64,000 nt of DNA, taken from positions 24,904,315-24,968,314 of the forward strand of contig NC_135997.1 of the NCBI RefSeq assembly GCF_048128805.1, written 5' to 3'. The position numbers and the translations under genes are program-made. This document shows, piece after piece, positions 25,570 through 38,282 of this stretch. Positions within the stretch are counted from its first letter, which is position 1, and the number at the start of each line of letters is the position of its first letter. The notes under the pieces are model-generated. The model was not told where the DNA came from, ran no database searches, and saw nothing but the letters and a program-made list of their open reading frames with translations. Source of the stretch: Centroberyx gerrardi. Lineage: Eukaryota > Chordata > Actinopteri > Beryciformes > Berycidae.

Positions 25570-27120
25570 TGAGTGTGACTCTTCTGGAGTGGCTACACAC
25601 ATAAAGAGGAATATAGATGCAAGGGAGAGTTTGACCAAGCTACTGTTTTATTTATTTTCCCTTTCGGGCTCACAATTCAAATAATTGTTGGGTTCTTGCA
25701 TAGCATTTCCTCAACTGGTTCTGCCTGTAGTCCAGTGGTCTCTGGTCTGCTTTTGCTCCCTGACTTCCCCATTACTAGCAAAACAGGGCACACATACAGT
25801 AATACTTAATATTACATGTACTTCTATTTGGACTGCAGACACTATCTAGCTCAGTTGACAAAGAAGTGCAAATTGTATTAGTGCTACATGTTCAAGCAAG
25901 TCAAAGTCTAGAGCTAAAAGTAGCTGAACAGACTCCCTCAAGTCTTTCACAGTGTAGAGCAATGTGGTCTGGGAGTGAGGTTCAACAGCTAGATCCTGTG
26001 AGAGGAAATGAAATACGGTTGAAAGTAGGTGAAGCAACCGAGAGGAAAACCAAGATGCATATCAAGAAGCAGGAGGTGCAACCCAGATGCAGTCGAAGGT
26101 ACGTGGGATGCAGAGAGAGCAACAGAGCACAGCTATTTCCTTTGACCCAGATGTGGTGGTATGATATAGAGGTTGGTTATGTTAGTAGTGTACAGCTCAA
26201 CAAAACGATACTTCACGTATATAACCACAAAAATTGTGTCTGCAAGCATTTTCCACTGGGTGGGCTTGTAGCATGGTGGTATAGGCCTTCTCAAGCTGTG
26301 AGGCAATGAGGTGGCAGTTGCTGCTAGCAAGCAGCTTCTTGGTAGCTAACATGCTAGTACTGGAACTTAAACCATATAGTGTCCATTGTAGGCATGGACA
26401 CTACATCCATGCCATCCATTCCCTTGAGGTCCAAAAACCTGGCCATAAACGTTTACCAGGTCAGTGGGAGTGGTACAATCTGTTTCAGCAAAATTATTCC
26501 AATTTAATAATTACATTAAAAAGCCCATGTGTCACTCTCAATGACCTTGTCCCATCATAGCCTTTCTCCTTTCCCTGTAGTTTCCCCATCTTTTGCAGGG
26601 ACTGCTTTGCAATGGAATGTTTTTTTATTTGAGATGTTGTGATAGTCCTTGTAGAATGTCATGGAGTAAAGCATACAGAGTGAAAATACATTTTTTCTTT
26701 CAAACTGCTCTTGAGTACATGTATAAACCACTGAAGGCTACAGCTACTAGCTACTAATTAACATTCTAGAGAATAATCTACAAAAGGAGCTGCAAGTAAG
26801 TAGTCGTAACACATTTCTGCCAACCTCCTTAACAAAGTAGACACATTGTCTTGAAAGCATTACTGAATGAAGAAAAACAAGCTCAAATAAGAGCTTATTC
26901 ATAATCCACTTATGTGAACTTTCCTGGAATTAAAAGTTATGTATTCAGTTGTATCTACGTTTTTTTACACTGATATTTAAGAAATAAGTGTACGAGCCGC
27001 ACACACGGAGCTGCTTGATGTGAAAGAGGTACGTCAAAAATTAATCCTATATGTAATTTCATGTTATTGATTTGGTATTTATCTAGGGCAATTCTGAATA
27101 TACAAAATACTTATTTAAAT
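25570..27120. other. Non-coding stretch between TCR C and the UGT array
   Basis: No recognised gene. A 147-codon open frame at 25866-26309 shows no domain I know and is probably chance. A strong donor GAG/GTACGT at 27028/27029 may close a non-coding first exon for the first UGT gene. Confidence 0.45.
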
Positions 27121-27268
27121 TCACATTTTAGGCATTTAACTGGTGTTCTTATCCAGAGCAACTCACAATGGTGAGTTGGTAGTGTTTCAGTGTCAAGTAG
27201 CACAAGGACACTTCGAAATGACACATGATTCTTGTTGGAATCAAACCTGAGACCTTATGCATGCACAT
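27120..27268. mobile_element. SINE-like fragment
   Basis: TTCTTATCCAGAGCAACTCA, CAAGGACACTTCGAAATGAC and GGAATCAAACCTGAGACC follow the order of a widespread fish SINE-derived sequence. It lies just upstream of the first UGT coding exon, within its presumed first intron. Confidence 0.55.
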
Positions 27269-27329
27269 CATTACTGTAATGTCAAAGCTTTCTTTTTTTT
27301 TCTTTTGTTTTTCAAATTTCAGATTAAAG

Positions 27330-28928
27330 ATGGTCCCACGTGGAAATTTAAAATCATATCTTCTCTTATCATCTATTCTATTTATGTCCTGGAGAATTTG
27401 TCAAGGAGGCAAGATTTTGATTGTTCCTTTGGAAGGAAGCCACTGGGTGAACATGGACATCTTTATCAAAGCTCTCCACTCTCAGGGACACTCTGTTACA
27501 GTGATACGGACAACTAAAAGCTGGTACATCAAAGAAGACTCTCCACACTACGATGCAATCACCATTCCTGTCACTGAAGGCGTTGATCCTGACTTTGTTA
27601 ACCCAATCCTCAGAAAAATAATTGATATAGAAAGGGGAGAGAGCTCAATGATAAACTTTGCAAGTTTACAAGTACAGATGTTTACTGCAATGTTTAACAT
27701 TCATAGAATAGTGTGTAAAATGGCTACTAACATGTTTAAAGACAAAGACTTAATGAATAGTCTAAAGGAGAGTAAGTATGACCTGGTCCTTACCGACCCA
27801 GCTTGGGGTGCAGGTATTATGTTGGCTCACTCTCTAAAACTTCCTCTAGTCTATAATGTGCGGTGGATAACTAGTGGAGAAGGACATTCGGCCATTTCGC
27901 CTTCTCCTTTATCTTACATACCAATGACTGGCTCAGGACTGTCAGACAAAATGACTTTTGTACAGAGAGTCAAAAATCAGATTTTTTACTTTCTCTGGCA
28001 AGCTCAGGATAGGTTTTTAATCCGCCCTCAGTATCAAGCTGTTTGTGATGAGTTTTTTGGAAAAGATGTTGACTTTTATGAGTTATTACAGGGGGCTGAC
28101 CTGTGGCTCATGAGAGTTGACTTTGTGTTCGAGTTCCCTCGCCCAACAATGCCTAACGTTATCTATATGGGAGGGTTTCAATGTAAACCTGCTAATCCTC
28201 TTCCTCAAGAATTGGAGGATTTTGTCCAGAGTTCTGGGGAGCATGGAGTCATCATCATGTCTCTCGGGACTTTTGTCAGTGAACTTCCTGGTGACATAAC
28301 AAATGAGATAGCTGCAGCTTTTGCCAAATTACCTCAGAAAGTCATCTGGAAGCATAAAGGTGAGAGACCAGCCACTTTGGGCAACAACACTTTACTAGTT
28401 GACTGGATGCCACAGAATGACCTTTTAGGACATCCTAAGATAAGGCTGTTTGTGGCTCATGGAGGAACAAATGGAGTTCAAGAAGCCATGTATCATGGCG
28501 TTCCAGTTGTGGGTCTACCTTTGTTTTTCGACCAATATGACAACCTCCTGCGTCTGAAAGAGAGAGGAGCAGCTAAGATGTTAACCTTAGCCACAATGGA
28601 CAAAGACAACAACTTCCTTGAGGCCTTAAAGGAAGTCCTCCATGAACCCTCCTACAGGATGAATGTGCAGAGACTCTCCAGGCTGCACAGAGATCAGCCA
28701 ATGAAGCCACTGGACCGGGCCCTCTTCTGGATAGAGTTTGTCATGAGACACAAAGGTGCTGCTCACCTGCGTACAGAGTCCTACAGAATGCCTTGGTATT
28801 CCTACCACTCTACAGATGTAGTTTTGACTTTGCTGGCTACTGTTATACTGATTTCTTTTCTACCTGTTACATTTTTCAGATTTGTATGTCTTAAGAAATA
28901 CTTGAAAAGAAAAACAAAAAAAGAATGA
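27330..28928 (+). CDS. ugt5: UDP-glucuronosyltransferase, UGT5-type, gene 1
   Basis: Transfers glucuronic acid from UDP-glucuronate to lipophilic acceptors, facing the ER lumen. 532 residues, the usual UGT length. I start at MVPRGN because an acceptor (TTTCAAATTTCAG, ending 27322) lies just before it; the longer open frame upstream would be intronic. It has a signal peptide, catalytic His38 in EGSHWVNM, the partner Asp at about 156 in YDLVLTDPAW, and the UGT signature from about residue 359 (WMPQNDLLGHP, FVAHGGTNGVQEA). A membrane span follows, then a tail ending KTKKE, a KxKxx ER-retrieval signal. The coding region is one exon, as in the fish UGT5 family. The C-terminal half shares near-identical blocks with its neighbours. 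The substrate is unknown. Confidence 0.92.
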   Translation: MVPRGNLKSYLLLSSILFMSWRICQGGKILIVPLEGSHWVNMDIFIKALHSQGHSVTVIRTTKSWYIKEDSPHYDAITIPVTEGVDPDFVNPILRKIIDIERGESSMINFASLQVQMFTAMFNIHRIVCKMATNMFKDKDLMNSLKESKYDLVLTDPAWGAGIMLAHSLKLPLVYNVRWITSGEGHSAISPSPLSYIPMTGSGLSDKMTFVQRVKNQIFYFLWQAQDRFLIRPQYQAVCDEFFGKDVDFYELLQGADLWLMRVDFVFEFPRPTMPNVIYMGGFQCKPANPLPQELEDFVQSSGEHGVIIMSLGTFVSELPGDITNEIAAAFAKLPQKVIWKHKGERPATLGNNTLLVDWMPQNDLLGHPKIRLFVAHGGTNGVQEAMYHGVPVVGLPLFFDQYDNLLRLKERGAAKMLTLATMDKDNNFLEALKEVLHEPSYRMNVQRLSRLHRDQPMKPLDRALFWIEFVMRHKGAAHLRTESYRMPWYSYHSTDVVLTLLATVILISFLPVTFFRFVCLKKYLKRKTKKE

Positions 28929-29161
28929 CAAGACACAGTTCTAAGTCCCATGCTTTCTACTGTGGAAGTTTGACGTGTTTATTTAATCTGCAGTGTTGAA
29001 TATTCACAGTCATGTTTATACAGATAGAATATAACAAAGCTATTGGTCAAAAAGTATAAGGTCACATGAACAAGAATGAACAACCAATGATAATAATAAT
29101 ATTTCAAGCACTTTAAGGAGATGCGTAATAAGAGGTAATCACCTTTGAGATGGGCATTTGC

Positions 29162-29197
29162 ACATTCCAGGCTCACAGTTCTGTGAGCCTGGAATGT
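29162..29197. repeat. Perfect 17-bp palindrome
   Basis: ACATTCCAGGCTCACAG is followed after TT by its exact reverse complement, a hairpin with a two-base loop, about 230 bases after the stop of UGT gene 1. Confidence 0.9.
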
Positions 29198-29939
29198 CAC
29201 ACAAGATGTTACTTTAGAGTTTAATCTTATAATGGTGAAGCAGATTCTGTATTCTAGTCTTTTCTAGTAGTAGTGCTGTTCCATTTCTTCCTCAACACTA
29301 CCAAAATATTATTATGCACAGTCACACTGTGTAGGATTTTAGCTCAATAAATAATAAAATGATATTATGGTGAAAAGAAAGGAAATGGATATCACTATTT
29401 CTTGTTGCAAACCAATATGTAAAGCTCCCTTCAATGACAGCATCACTTCATTTACTGTTTTTCTCATTAGAAAAAGAGATTGTAACCCCACAACAGAGAT
29501 ATGTATCTCCACCAGTCAGAATTGCTGTCACAATGAGATTCAAATGTGCAGCGGGGGAATCAGGGTTGGGCTGCACATCTGTGTCTGTACTGAATGGCAC
29601 AAAATATTTTTCTGTGCAAACTACTGAGGTTATTTTGAATTTTTTAAAGCTGAATGTGGGGTCACTGGAAACACTGCCTTGCTGACAACAACCCTGGATG
29701 TGTCCCAAAGCTCCAAAAATCACTCCTTTACTCCACCACCTCTTTTCCTCCATGAATCCAAAATTGATGTTGGTGCTGCCACATTGTTTGCTGTCCCAAT
29801 ACTGGAGGAGACGAGAGAAGTCTCCTTCAGTAGAGGATGCACAGGGACAGGGTTCATTCACCAATGTAGGCTGAGGAAAAAGTTTATTGATGATTGCATG
29901 TTAAGACTACATAAACCCCAAAACAGAAAAAAAAGAAGG

Positions 29940-30105
29940 TTCAGGATGGCGGCAACATGTTACCTTCAATCACGTATTGGCCAATGCGTTTCAGAGCAAG
30001 GTCCTTAATCAGGGAACAATACATGAATGAAAAACAATGTGCAGAGCTTGCTCTGAAACGTGTTGGCCAATAATTGATGGAGGGGAACATGTTGCAGTCC
30101 TTTTT
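29940..30105. mobile_element. Imperfect inverted repeat, MITE-like
   Basis: Left arm at about 29952-30000 (with TTGGCCAATGCGTTTCAGAG) pairs with right arm at about 30048-30097 (CTCTGAAACGTGTTGGCCAA), roughly 85 percent by eye. It has A-rich and T-rich flanks and about 48 bases of loop. It probably derives from a fold-back element; the family is not identified. Confidence 0.5.
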
Positions 30106-32307
30106 TTTTCTGTTTTTAAATATCCCTAGGACTGAGCACCCCTTTGGCGGTCAATTGTATGCATCTGTATTGGATGGTGGAAGCGCTATAGCACATCATA
30201 AACTATATACATCTACTGTATAGCCGATGTTAATTATAAAATGAACATCAACAGGATAGTAGCACAGGTGAAATATGAATATGACATTCATATTCTGCAC
30301 TGGGTGTGCATAAAAACTTTGATTGGCTATGAGTTGTATTGTGGGCTTGGGCTACATCAGTTCATCAATAGCAGATGTCCATTTTTGATGATGAAGTAGC
30401 GCAGAAACCGTCCCAAAGGACCTCCACTTTCCCTCACTCCCTCTTTTCCTCAACTCCATTCCTATCCTTGTCTCCTCTACGTTACTTCCTGGTAGGAGAG
30501 GAGTGATATTGAAGGAGGGGAGGAAAGGAGATGTGACAAAGCTTCAGGGCCCAAACTCTGATTGGCAGCTCAGATATTGAGAGCTCTTTCCTGTCAAAGA
30601 CATGCTGGCATCCGCCAGAGAACATGGTGCAAGTTGTTAAAGTCAAAACCACTTCTCAAATCAGATATGGTCAATGAACTGTTTAGTTAGACTTTCATAA
30701 GGGCGTGTTCTGTTAATGTTATGAATTTATTATGAATATCATATAAATAATCTACAGTGATACATCGATTTAAAGAATACAGTTAGCTTCTTACCAGTAG
30801 TGAATTTTAAATATTAAATAGGACATCCTTGAAAAAATCAGTGTAAACCGTAAGAGTAAAAAGTTACAAGCAAATCCAAATGTCAGCAAAAAGTAGCACT
30901 TTGACCTTTGCTCAGAAAGCAAATTAAACAAGGCCATGTGCAAAACTATTTGTAACTCATTCCAAACAACATCCCTTGACAATAACGGACAATCCTTATG
31001 TAAGTAACTGCAGTCCATTACTTCTTGTCTGCAACACATTTTGCAAATATTAATCTATATTTATGGCTATAAGATATGATATTGTACAATTACTACTTTT
31101 GAACTTTCAAGTTCAAGTCATTCATATGATCTTTTTCAGTTAAATCAATAATTTGTGCAAGAGAACATCTATTTCACACAGTTACAAGCAAGACATCTAA
31201 TCTGTGATATTACCTAGTGTTGCTTTGTGGAGCTGCTTCTTTGACAATAAATGATAGGTCAACATTGCAGACGGAGAACATTTGAACTGTACCCAATCTA
31301 ATGAGTTGTATCTTATGGTGGTGCTAGCAAATCTGACACAAAAAATGTACTCATATACCTAGAAAACCACCCTCAGTACTTTTTACAGTGCCTATCAATG
31401 TGATCTTCCATTTATTGTCTATGATTCACATGCATGTACATGAATACATTGTATATGATGTAATTCTAGTGGCTAGTAGAAGTAGAAACAAGAAGCTCCT
31501 GTTTATATCCGTGTGTTTTGGAAATTTTCCTGTGGTAAATAAATTGTCCATTATTATAGGACTAATAATTAAAATATTCTGTTTTGGAATTGTATATGTA
31601 AGATGTAAAACCTGTCATTAATATCGCTTAATGTCTCAGTTGTTTGACTGAAGACCTTTGACGAGCCCTATTGAGTTTCAGTAGCACATATTCTGTGCTA
31701 TCTTTCACTCACTGCTGCTTTATGTCAATTTCTCATTTTGTTTAAAATATCTAAGAGGTGACTTCTGATTTACGGTAGATTTACAAAATTGTGTAGAACA
31801 TGTGTGGAGGTACTTGTATGTGTTCATTCTATGTCAGTACATTTGCTATCTATTACCAGTCACATTATAGGAGGCCCATCCTGTCAATCATTCACGGGCT
31901 GCCAGCCACTAGTGGACCTTGTATGTTTATGCCAGGGTGCTCTTGTGGTATGTGGCACTAAGGGCAAGTTGTGTCAGGTTACATTGCTTTGGAGCATTAC
32001 ATGCTCTCTCTTACCTTGGTCTCTGAGCATTGGATCAGTGTTTAACATTTTCCTTTGTCCATGCATAGGCTACGGCCATAAGGAAGCCTGTGTAGTATTG
32101 CTAAAGAACGCCCTATTAGTGCATTTGATGGAAACCAGTTGCACTCCTGTATCTCTGCCTTTACAATATTATGATATCTGAGTCAGGCCTTTTCATTAGT
32201 CATTTGTAAAAGTAGGAATAAAACAGACAAACGCAGCAAAGCTCAACAATTTCTTTGACTTGGTTTGAGGTACTGAAGTTTATTTTTATCCATATTGCAG
32301 GAAAGCA

Positions 32308-33900
32308 ATGGCACATTGTGCAGGAACCATGACCTACTGTGTCCTTGTGACATTTTGCATGGCTCTCTGGCCAGCCTGTCATGGAGGGAAGGTTCTGGTT
32401 GTTCCTATGGAGGGAAGCCACTGGTTGAACATGGACATCCTCATCAAAGCTCTTCACTCTCAGGGACACTCTGTTACAATAATACGGAGTAGTAAAGGCT
32501 GGTACATCAAGGAGGAATCTTCATATTATGACACAATCACTATACCTGTTATGGAGGGCACCGATAAGGAATATATCAAGCAAACTTTAAAGAACATGTT
32601 TGACATAGAGAGAGGAAAGGTTTCTGTATTACATTTTCTAAGTTTACAAGTAGAAATGGGTTTTGCTTTGTATAACGCAAACCGAATGACATCTGATTTT
32701 GCAAGGAATATGCTGAACGACAAGAGATTTTTGAGTACCATTAAGAACAGTCAGTATGATTTGGTTCTCACTGACCCAGCATGGGGCGCAGGGATTTTGC
32801 TGGCTCATTATCTAAAGTTACCTCTAGTCTATAATGTACGGTGGGTAATAAATGACGAGGGACATTCGTTTATTGCACCTTCCCCTTTATCTTACATACC
32901 AATGACTGTCTCAGGACTCTCACCAAAAATGACTTTCCCTCAAAGAGTAAAAAACATGTTTTTCTACCTGCTAGTAAAGTTTCAATTCAATTGGATAGAG
33001 CAGCTATACCAAGCTGTTTGCAATGAGTACTTTGAACCAGGAGTTAATTTCCATGAGCTAATGCAGGGTGCTGACCTGTGGCTCATGCGAGTTGACTTTG
33101 TGTTCGAGTTCCCTCGCCCAACAATGCCTAACGTTATCTATATCGGAGGATTCCAGTGTAAACCTGCTAATCCTCTTCCTCAAGAATTGGAGGATTTTGT
33201 CCAGAATTCTGGTGAGCATGGAGTCATCATCATGTCTCTCGGGACTTTTGTCAGTGAACTTCCTGGTGACGTAACAAATGAGATAGCTGCAGCTTTTGCC
33301 AAATTACCTCAGAAAGTCATCTGGAAGCATAAAGGTGACAGACCAGCCACTTTGGGCAACAACACTTTACTAGTTGACTGGATGCCACAGAATGACCTTT
33401 TAGGACATCCTAAGATAAGGCTGTTTGTGGCTCATGGAGGAACAAATGGAGTTCAAGAAGCCATGTATCATGGGGTTCCAGTTGTGGGTCTACCTTTGTT
33501 TTTTGACCAATATGACAACCTCCTGCGTCTGAAAGAGAGAGGAGCAGCTAAGATGTTAACCTTAGCCACAGTGGACAAAGACAACAACTTCCTTGAGGCC
33601 TTAAAGGAAGTCCTCTATGAACCCTCCTACAGGATGAACATGCAGAGACTCTCCAGGCTGCACAGAGATCAGCCAATGAAGCCACTGGACCAGGCCCTCT
33701 TCTGGATAGAGTTTGTCATGAGACGCAAAGGTGCTGCTCACCTGCGTACAGAGTCCTACAGAATGCCTTGGTATTCCTACCACTCTGTAGATGTTATTGT
33801 GTTCTTGCTAGCAACAGTACTTCTTTTGATCCTACTAGCTTTTGCCTTGATCAGGTTTTGTTTTAGGATGTGTTGTAAACAAAAAATTAAACGTGAATAA
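32308..33900 (+). CDS. ugt5: UDP-glucuronosyltransferase, UGT5-type, gene 2
   Basis: 530 residues in one exon, starting eight bases after an acceptor (CCATATTGCAG, ending 32300). Signal peptide, His38 in EGSHWLNM, Asp in YDLVLTDPAWGAG, UGT signature WMPQNDLLGHPKIRLFVAHG, membrane span, and tail ending KIKRE (KxKxx retrieval). It pairs with gene 1 over most of the C-terminal half (shared LPQELEDFVQ and LPGD-TNEIAAAFAKLPQKVIW). Its last 45 residues instead match genes 4 and 6 (DVIVFLLATVLLLILLAFAL), so the two ends have different histories. Same enzymatic role as gene 1; the acceptor site half is diverged, so a different substrate range is likely. Confidence 0.93.
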   Translation: MAHCAGTMTYCVLVTFCMALWPACHGGKVLVVPMEGSHWLNMDILIKALHSQGHSVTIIRSSKGWYIKEESSYYDTITIPVMEGTDKEYIKQTLKNMFDIERGKVSVLHFLSLQVEMGFALYNANRMTSDFARNMLNDKRFLSTIKNSQYDLVLTDPAWGAGILLAHYLKLPLVYNVRWVINDEGHSFIAPSPLSYIPMTVSGLSPKMTFPQRVKNMFFYLLVKFQFNWIEQLYQAVCNEYFEPGVNFHELMQGADLWLMRVDFVFEFPRPTMPNVIYIGGFQCKPANPLPQELEDFVQNSGEHGVIIMSLGTFVSELPGDVTNEIAAAFAKLPQKVIWKHKGDRPATLGNNTLLVDWMPQNDLLGHPKIRLFVAHGGTNGVQEAMYHGVPVVGLPLFFDQYDNLLRLKERGAAKMLTLATVDKDNNFLEALKEVLYEPSYRMNMQRLSRLHRDQPMKPLDQALFWIEFVMRRKGAAHLRTESYRMPWYSYHSVDVIVFLLATVLLLILLAFALIRFCFRMCCKQKIKRE

Positions 33901-33939
33901 ATGCACTAGAGGCAAATTCTTGATACTAAGGTGCAGCTC

Positions 33940-34011
33940 ACCTGCGCTCCGGGTCCTACAGAATCCCCTGGTAGTCTACTCCTACCGCTCTGTGGATGGC
34001 CAGACTATTGG
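33940..34011 (+). pseudogene. Spare UGT C-terminal fragment after gene 2
   Basis: GGTGCAGCTCACCTGCGCTC onward reads GAAHLRSGSYRIPW and then a stop, a copy of the GAAHLRTESYRMPWYSYHS block that ends each UGT. The same fragment recurs after genes 3, 4, 5 and 6 (42717, 46299, 54848, 58442). Confidence 0.85.
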
Positions 34012-35279
34012 CTGTTTCACTGCTTACTTTATTTCAGATATGTTGAAAATGTAGAAATATAGATTTGTGGTGGAAACAAAAGGAAATCCAGAAATGCTAA
34101 TCAATATTGATTTTGTAGTTTGTACAGTTCATGTTCGACTAAGGCCTTTACTGGATAGACTGTGAGACCTTGAAATGTGACCCAACATGGAAAAACAGAC
34201 ACATTGTGGGTGACAGTTTTTGTTGTTTGTTGTTGTTGATCTTTGTATTCAGAGCTTTAAATGGTATATTCCATAATAGGAGTCAATTAATTATTGTTTG
34301 AATTACTAATTATTGAATAACAAAGTGAATTTTCATCAAACTTTTTCTGATGTAAAATGGATCTGAGAGTTGTTCTGTAAAGTTAAATCAGTCTGGTTTG
34401 CTGGCCTTTGGTCACAAACTTGCCCTCACTGTTTTATTTATGTACGTACTTCTTACTCTTCTTCCTTGCAATGAGACAAATATGTATCTGCTGTTTACCA
34501 AACCTAGATACCCGACCCAAAGCAGTTCAAAAGGGGACGGTACACTTTTCATGTCAGTAGTATAATAATGCACTATGCATGGCCTACACTAGGAATTCTC
34601 TTTGCCAATTCTGCAGCGCCCTCTAGCCACAATTCTGCAGTAAAGCAGGACAAAGTTATCTTCTCTGATAATACTGAATTAACTTTGTTTTTGTTAAGAA
34701 ATTAAAGCTAAAAATACATGGACTAAAGAAATGACTCAAGAAACAAATATGAATAAATCATAGTAATCGACATAATGTTGGCAATTCAAATTCATGTCAT
34801 TTGGAATTCAGTAAACATTGCATTGGAACTAAGCTAAGCTATAAGAAAACAGCTAACAACATCTATTACATTGATTACATTTCATATCTGATTCCATATA
34901 ACAGTCTGAAATCACTATCACCATATGATAGTAAGCAGACAAGATACATTAGGAACCTATTTGTCCCATCATGGGTGCAGGCCTGGCCTAATCATTAACT
35001 AAGGTATGGGATATCATTTTAACATATAAAAAAAACAGAACAAATAAATGGATAAATAATTGAGAGTGAGTGAGTGAGTGACCGAATGTGTGAATGAATT
35101 AAATAATCTGTTTTAAAGCATAAACTGGTAAGCAAAGATGATAGGGAATTATGAATGGAAATAATCAAAACCTATTTCATTGCATATAATCTTTGACAAA
35201 GCTCCTAACTGCTTGCACACAAAGCCAATTTATTTTATCGTCCAGGAATATATAGTCAAACTTTGACCATGATCTTTGT
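34012..35279. other. Intergenic stretch upstream of gene 3
   Basis: No gene seen. It corresponds to 46372-46796 plus 48281-49199 in the second copy. A TATA-like GAATATATAG lies at 35247-35256, ahead of the possible first exon. Confidence 0.5.
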
Positions 35280-35406
35280 TTTTTCTTAGCTCCTCCCTCC
35301 AGAAGGTCAGCATCAACTCGCCTACATTTTATTCAGTTTAAAGCAATTTTCGAACCCCGACCGTGATTTGATTTTCCCGTTTGGAGTATCACAATATAGC
35401 CCCACA
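35280..35406 (+). other. Candidate non-coding first exon of UGT gene 3
   Basis: A TATA-like element lies about 30 bases before, and a strong donor (CCCACA/GTAAGT) at 35406/35407. The coding exon of gene 3 begins directly after an acceptor (TTTCAG at 41102), so a 5' exon must exist. This is the best candidate seen. The matching position in copy B ends at 49323. The left edge is a guess. Confidence 0.35.
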
Positions 35407-35947
35407 GTAAGTAGAAAAACTGTTACAATGTGTGACTATGTTGCCTAATAGCGACTGTCATTTACAGATGCAATATGCAGCCAGTTGTGTTTCTAATCAG
35501 TGAATTGCGATCAGAGCTGATACGCCATCCTTAAAATTCTCATGAGTTTGCAAAAAACGCGACATTGCGTTTACCAGGGGTATAGTATTTGAAATAATAC
35601 TGGTAGACTATGGGCTACGCTGATGAAAGTAGTTTAAAGTTCGCTTTTCGCCGTTAATTGTTTTGGCAACAACTGCACCTTATCGGGTTTTTATCTACAG
35701 CCTTAACTCAACACCACTAATGATCACAAGCAATTGCAAGTAGCACTAAATATCCGTTAAAGTGGCGAGTATTCAGGGAGCCGTGGTAAAATTGCAATAT
35801 GTAGTTTCAACATGCAGTGACTCATACCAATTCTATTGTGATCACTGGCAATCCCTCTTGATTTCACAACCCTGGCATTGCCAGCAGCGGGCACACCTTT
35901 CGAAGTAGCTTGAATGATTGAAACTTAATTCGACCAAAGTCTAGTAG

Positions 35948-38205
35948 CCCAGCAAACATTTCGACGTCGATCAGACGTCTAATCAACGTTGGTCCTGGAG
36001 GTCGACTCGTCGCCTGGTGGAGGGGCTGATATTAAAGTTTTTCTGACGTCGGACTTTGGACCCACGTCGTTTCAACGGCTCATAGACGACATCAATCCAC
36101 GTCGTTTCAACGTTTTATAGACGACATTATTTCAACCTATATAAAATTTACTTTTAAGCCACTAAATACCCACATACTTATGAAAGAAAATAGAATTAAG
36201 CTAAATTTCACATCTTTCTATGATACCTTACAGTTTTTTAAAATCTTTAACCTATTTAGGGCATAGAGAAAGCATAAATACATTACATAATACTCTTCAT
36301 CAAAAGACAGCATTCAGGATATAAAGCAGGGACGGACTGGGACAAGAAAATGGCCCTGGACTTTTTGACCAGACCGGCCCACATCCAGCCTGCGAATATT
36401 CTACCATCCCCACCCCGTGACGCATACATGAATACAGCAAGACTTAGTGTCACTACTTATAAGTATATACAGTATGATGATCAATATTGTTAATTTAGTG
36501 TTGACCAAAGGTATAATATTGTATTTTAATTGAGATTAACTATTAATATTGAAACTTCAATAATAATTATTCAATTGTTAGTTAATATTTCCAATTGATA
36601 GTTAACTTTATGAGACTGATATGAGACAGATTTTTAGACATCGTAGGAATATTTATCTTACAATTTGTGCCACTTTATGAAAATTGATAACTGCCACTGC
36701 CACTGTGTGAAAAGACCCATATTCCTTACATTAATATTACCCACATGGGTAGGAGGACATTCCCTACAAAAAGTAACACAAGTTGTATTCTATTCTACTC
36801 CATTTTATTCAGCATGAAGGATGTCATTTTCACACATCTGTGTCTTGTTTTGGGACAATGCACACTTTGGCTAACCCAACCCCTAATTTTTTATGCCTCA
36901 GCTTCACGGGCCTTCATTTTTTTTATTCCTCAATTTCTCTGCCCCACCTTTTCGTTTTTTGGAAGGTTCCTTTCCGTTTTGTTAAGTTTCTATCCAAAAT
37001 ACTACTGTCTGATCGGCTCATTTGACGCTCCGTTCGCGAGGGGTGGGGGCATCTCTCTCTCTCCCTCAATTGTCCCGGTCCTCCCGATGGCCAGTCCGCC
37101 ACTGATATAAAGAAAACCACAAAAACATTTTGTAAATAATGTTGCATTTGCTTGTTTATTAAGACTCAAAACCGCCCCCCCCCCCCCCCCCCCCCAGTCC
37201 TTGCTGGTGCATGTTTCAGGTGAAGTCCTATGGCTGCTTTTTCGTTTTCTGTGGCCTTCACCTTCCGTCTCTTCACAGCAGCTGAAAAAGGCACAACAAA
37301 AAATAATATTCATCTTTCCAGAGCCCCTTCTGATGTTGGAGCATTTTTTGACTGTCTGCGGCCAGGTCCTGTTGGAAATTAACGCCATCTAGTGCCCCAG
37401 CCTAAGGGCTTTCTGTCGGCTATACCAACTCCATTTAGCTAGCAACATCAGAAGCTACCACCCCCTCGCTATGAATAAAGACTGGAAAAATAGAGAAAAA
37501 TGGGTCCTAAAAATAACCAAAAGTTAACAGGACTAATGCACGGGAAAACTGCTTTGCCACCCGACTATGCACGTGTTTCATTTTCAAGAACACACAGCTA
37601 GCGTGCTAGCTTCCCCACCCCCAGTTCGTACAAATACGAAAACCAGCTATCTGTGAGAATACGCCATGTAGCCTCAAACTCAACAGTTTAGCATGCAAAT
37701 GATAAAAGCATAATGTCTTTACAAATACATTTGCATTTTAAATTGGAGTGTCTTTTCGCAACTCGCATGCCCTGTCGAACTCGACGTGGAACTGGTATCA
37801 CCTGTTGCGCATGCGTTGGAGGCCAAAGGGATTACTTAGTGTTGGTGCGCAAGGAAAAATAGTTCCTAAATGGAAATCAAGGAAATGCTGGAATAAAACA
37901 TACATCTATTTTAGCCCCTATATTGGCCACATGATAGCATATTGCGTTTAGAATAATAACACTTTTCAATAACACAATTCATGTGTAAACACTACCGTTC
38001 ACAATCATGTTACAAAGTTATATCGTTGTTATTTTTTAACAGTGTTTATTCAGTTACACCATTGTCAAACAAGTTTTCCTCGAAATCACCATTTCCCGAA
38101 GATTAATGTTTTCATGTCGGCAAATGGTCGAAATAAAGTCACGCTGTGACTCGACATCTATTACACTTGTTGGCCTCGACGCAGGATGCGGAAATGTTTG
38201 CTGGG
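35948..38205. mobile_element. Non-autonomous DNA transposon with CCCAGCAAACATTTC ends, copy A
   Basis: Terminal inverted repeats CCCAGCAAACATTTC (35948) and GAAATGTTTGCTGGG (to 38205). Internal sequence near the left end is rich in ACGTC motifs, as in several fish MITE families. It includes a later hAT insertion (36327-37104) and a C homopolymer at about 37175-37195. The family is not named. Confidence 0.7.
36327..37104. mobile_element. Non-autonomous hAT-type element, 778 bp
   Basis: Ends CAGGGACGGACTGG and CCAGTCCGCCACTG form inverted repeats. It is flanked by the 8-bp target duplication ATATAAAG (36319-36326 and 37105-37112). The matching site in copy B (50249-50256) has a single ATATAAAG and no insert, so this element landed after the segmental duplication or was private to this copy. 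Confidence 0.88.
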
Positions 38206-38282
38206 AGCCTATAGTCAGTTACGTTCTCTTTATTTTTCACAGCTCTTGGATTGCCCACTAGGGGTCGCCAAACATTTTAAAT

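Larger units (their letters stand above)
28929..32299. other. Intergenic stretch between UGT genes 1 and 2
   Basis: No gene recognised. It holds a perfect 17-bp palindrome (29162-29197) and a longer imperfect inverted repeat (about 29940-30105), listed separately. A poly(A) signal near 29345 could serve gene 1. An open frame at 31789-32181 has no recognised domain. Confidence 0.5.
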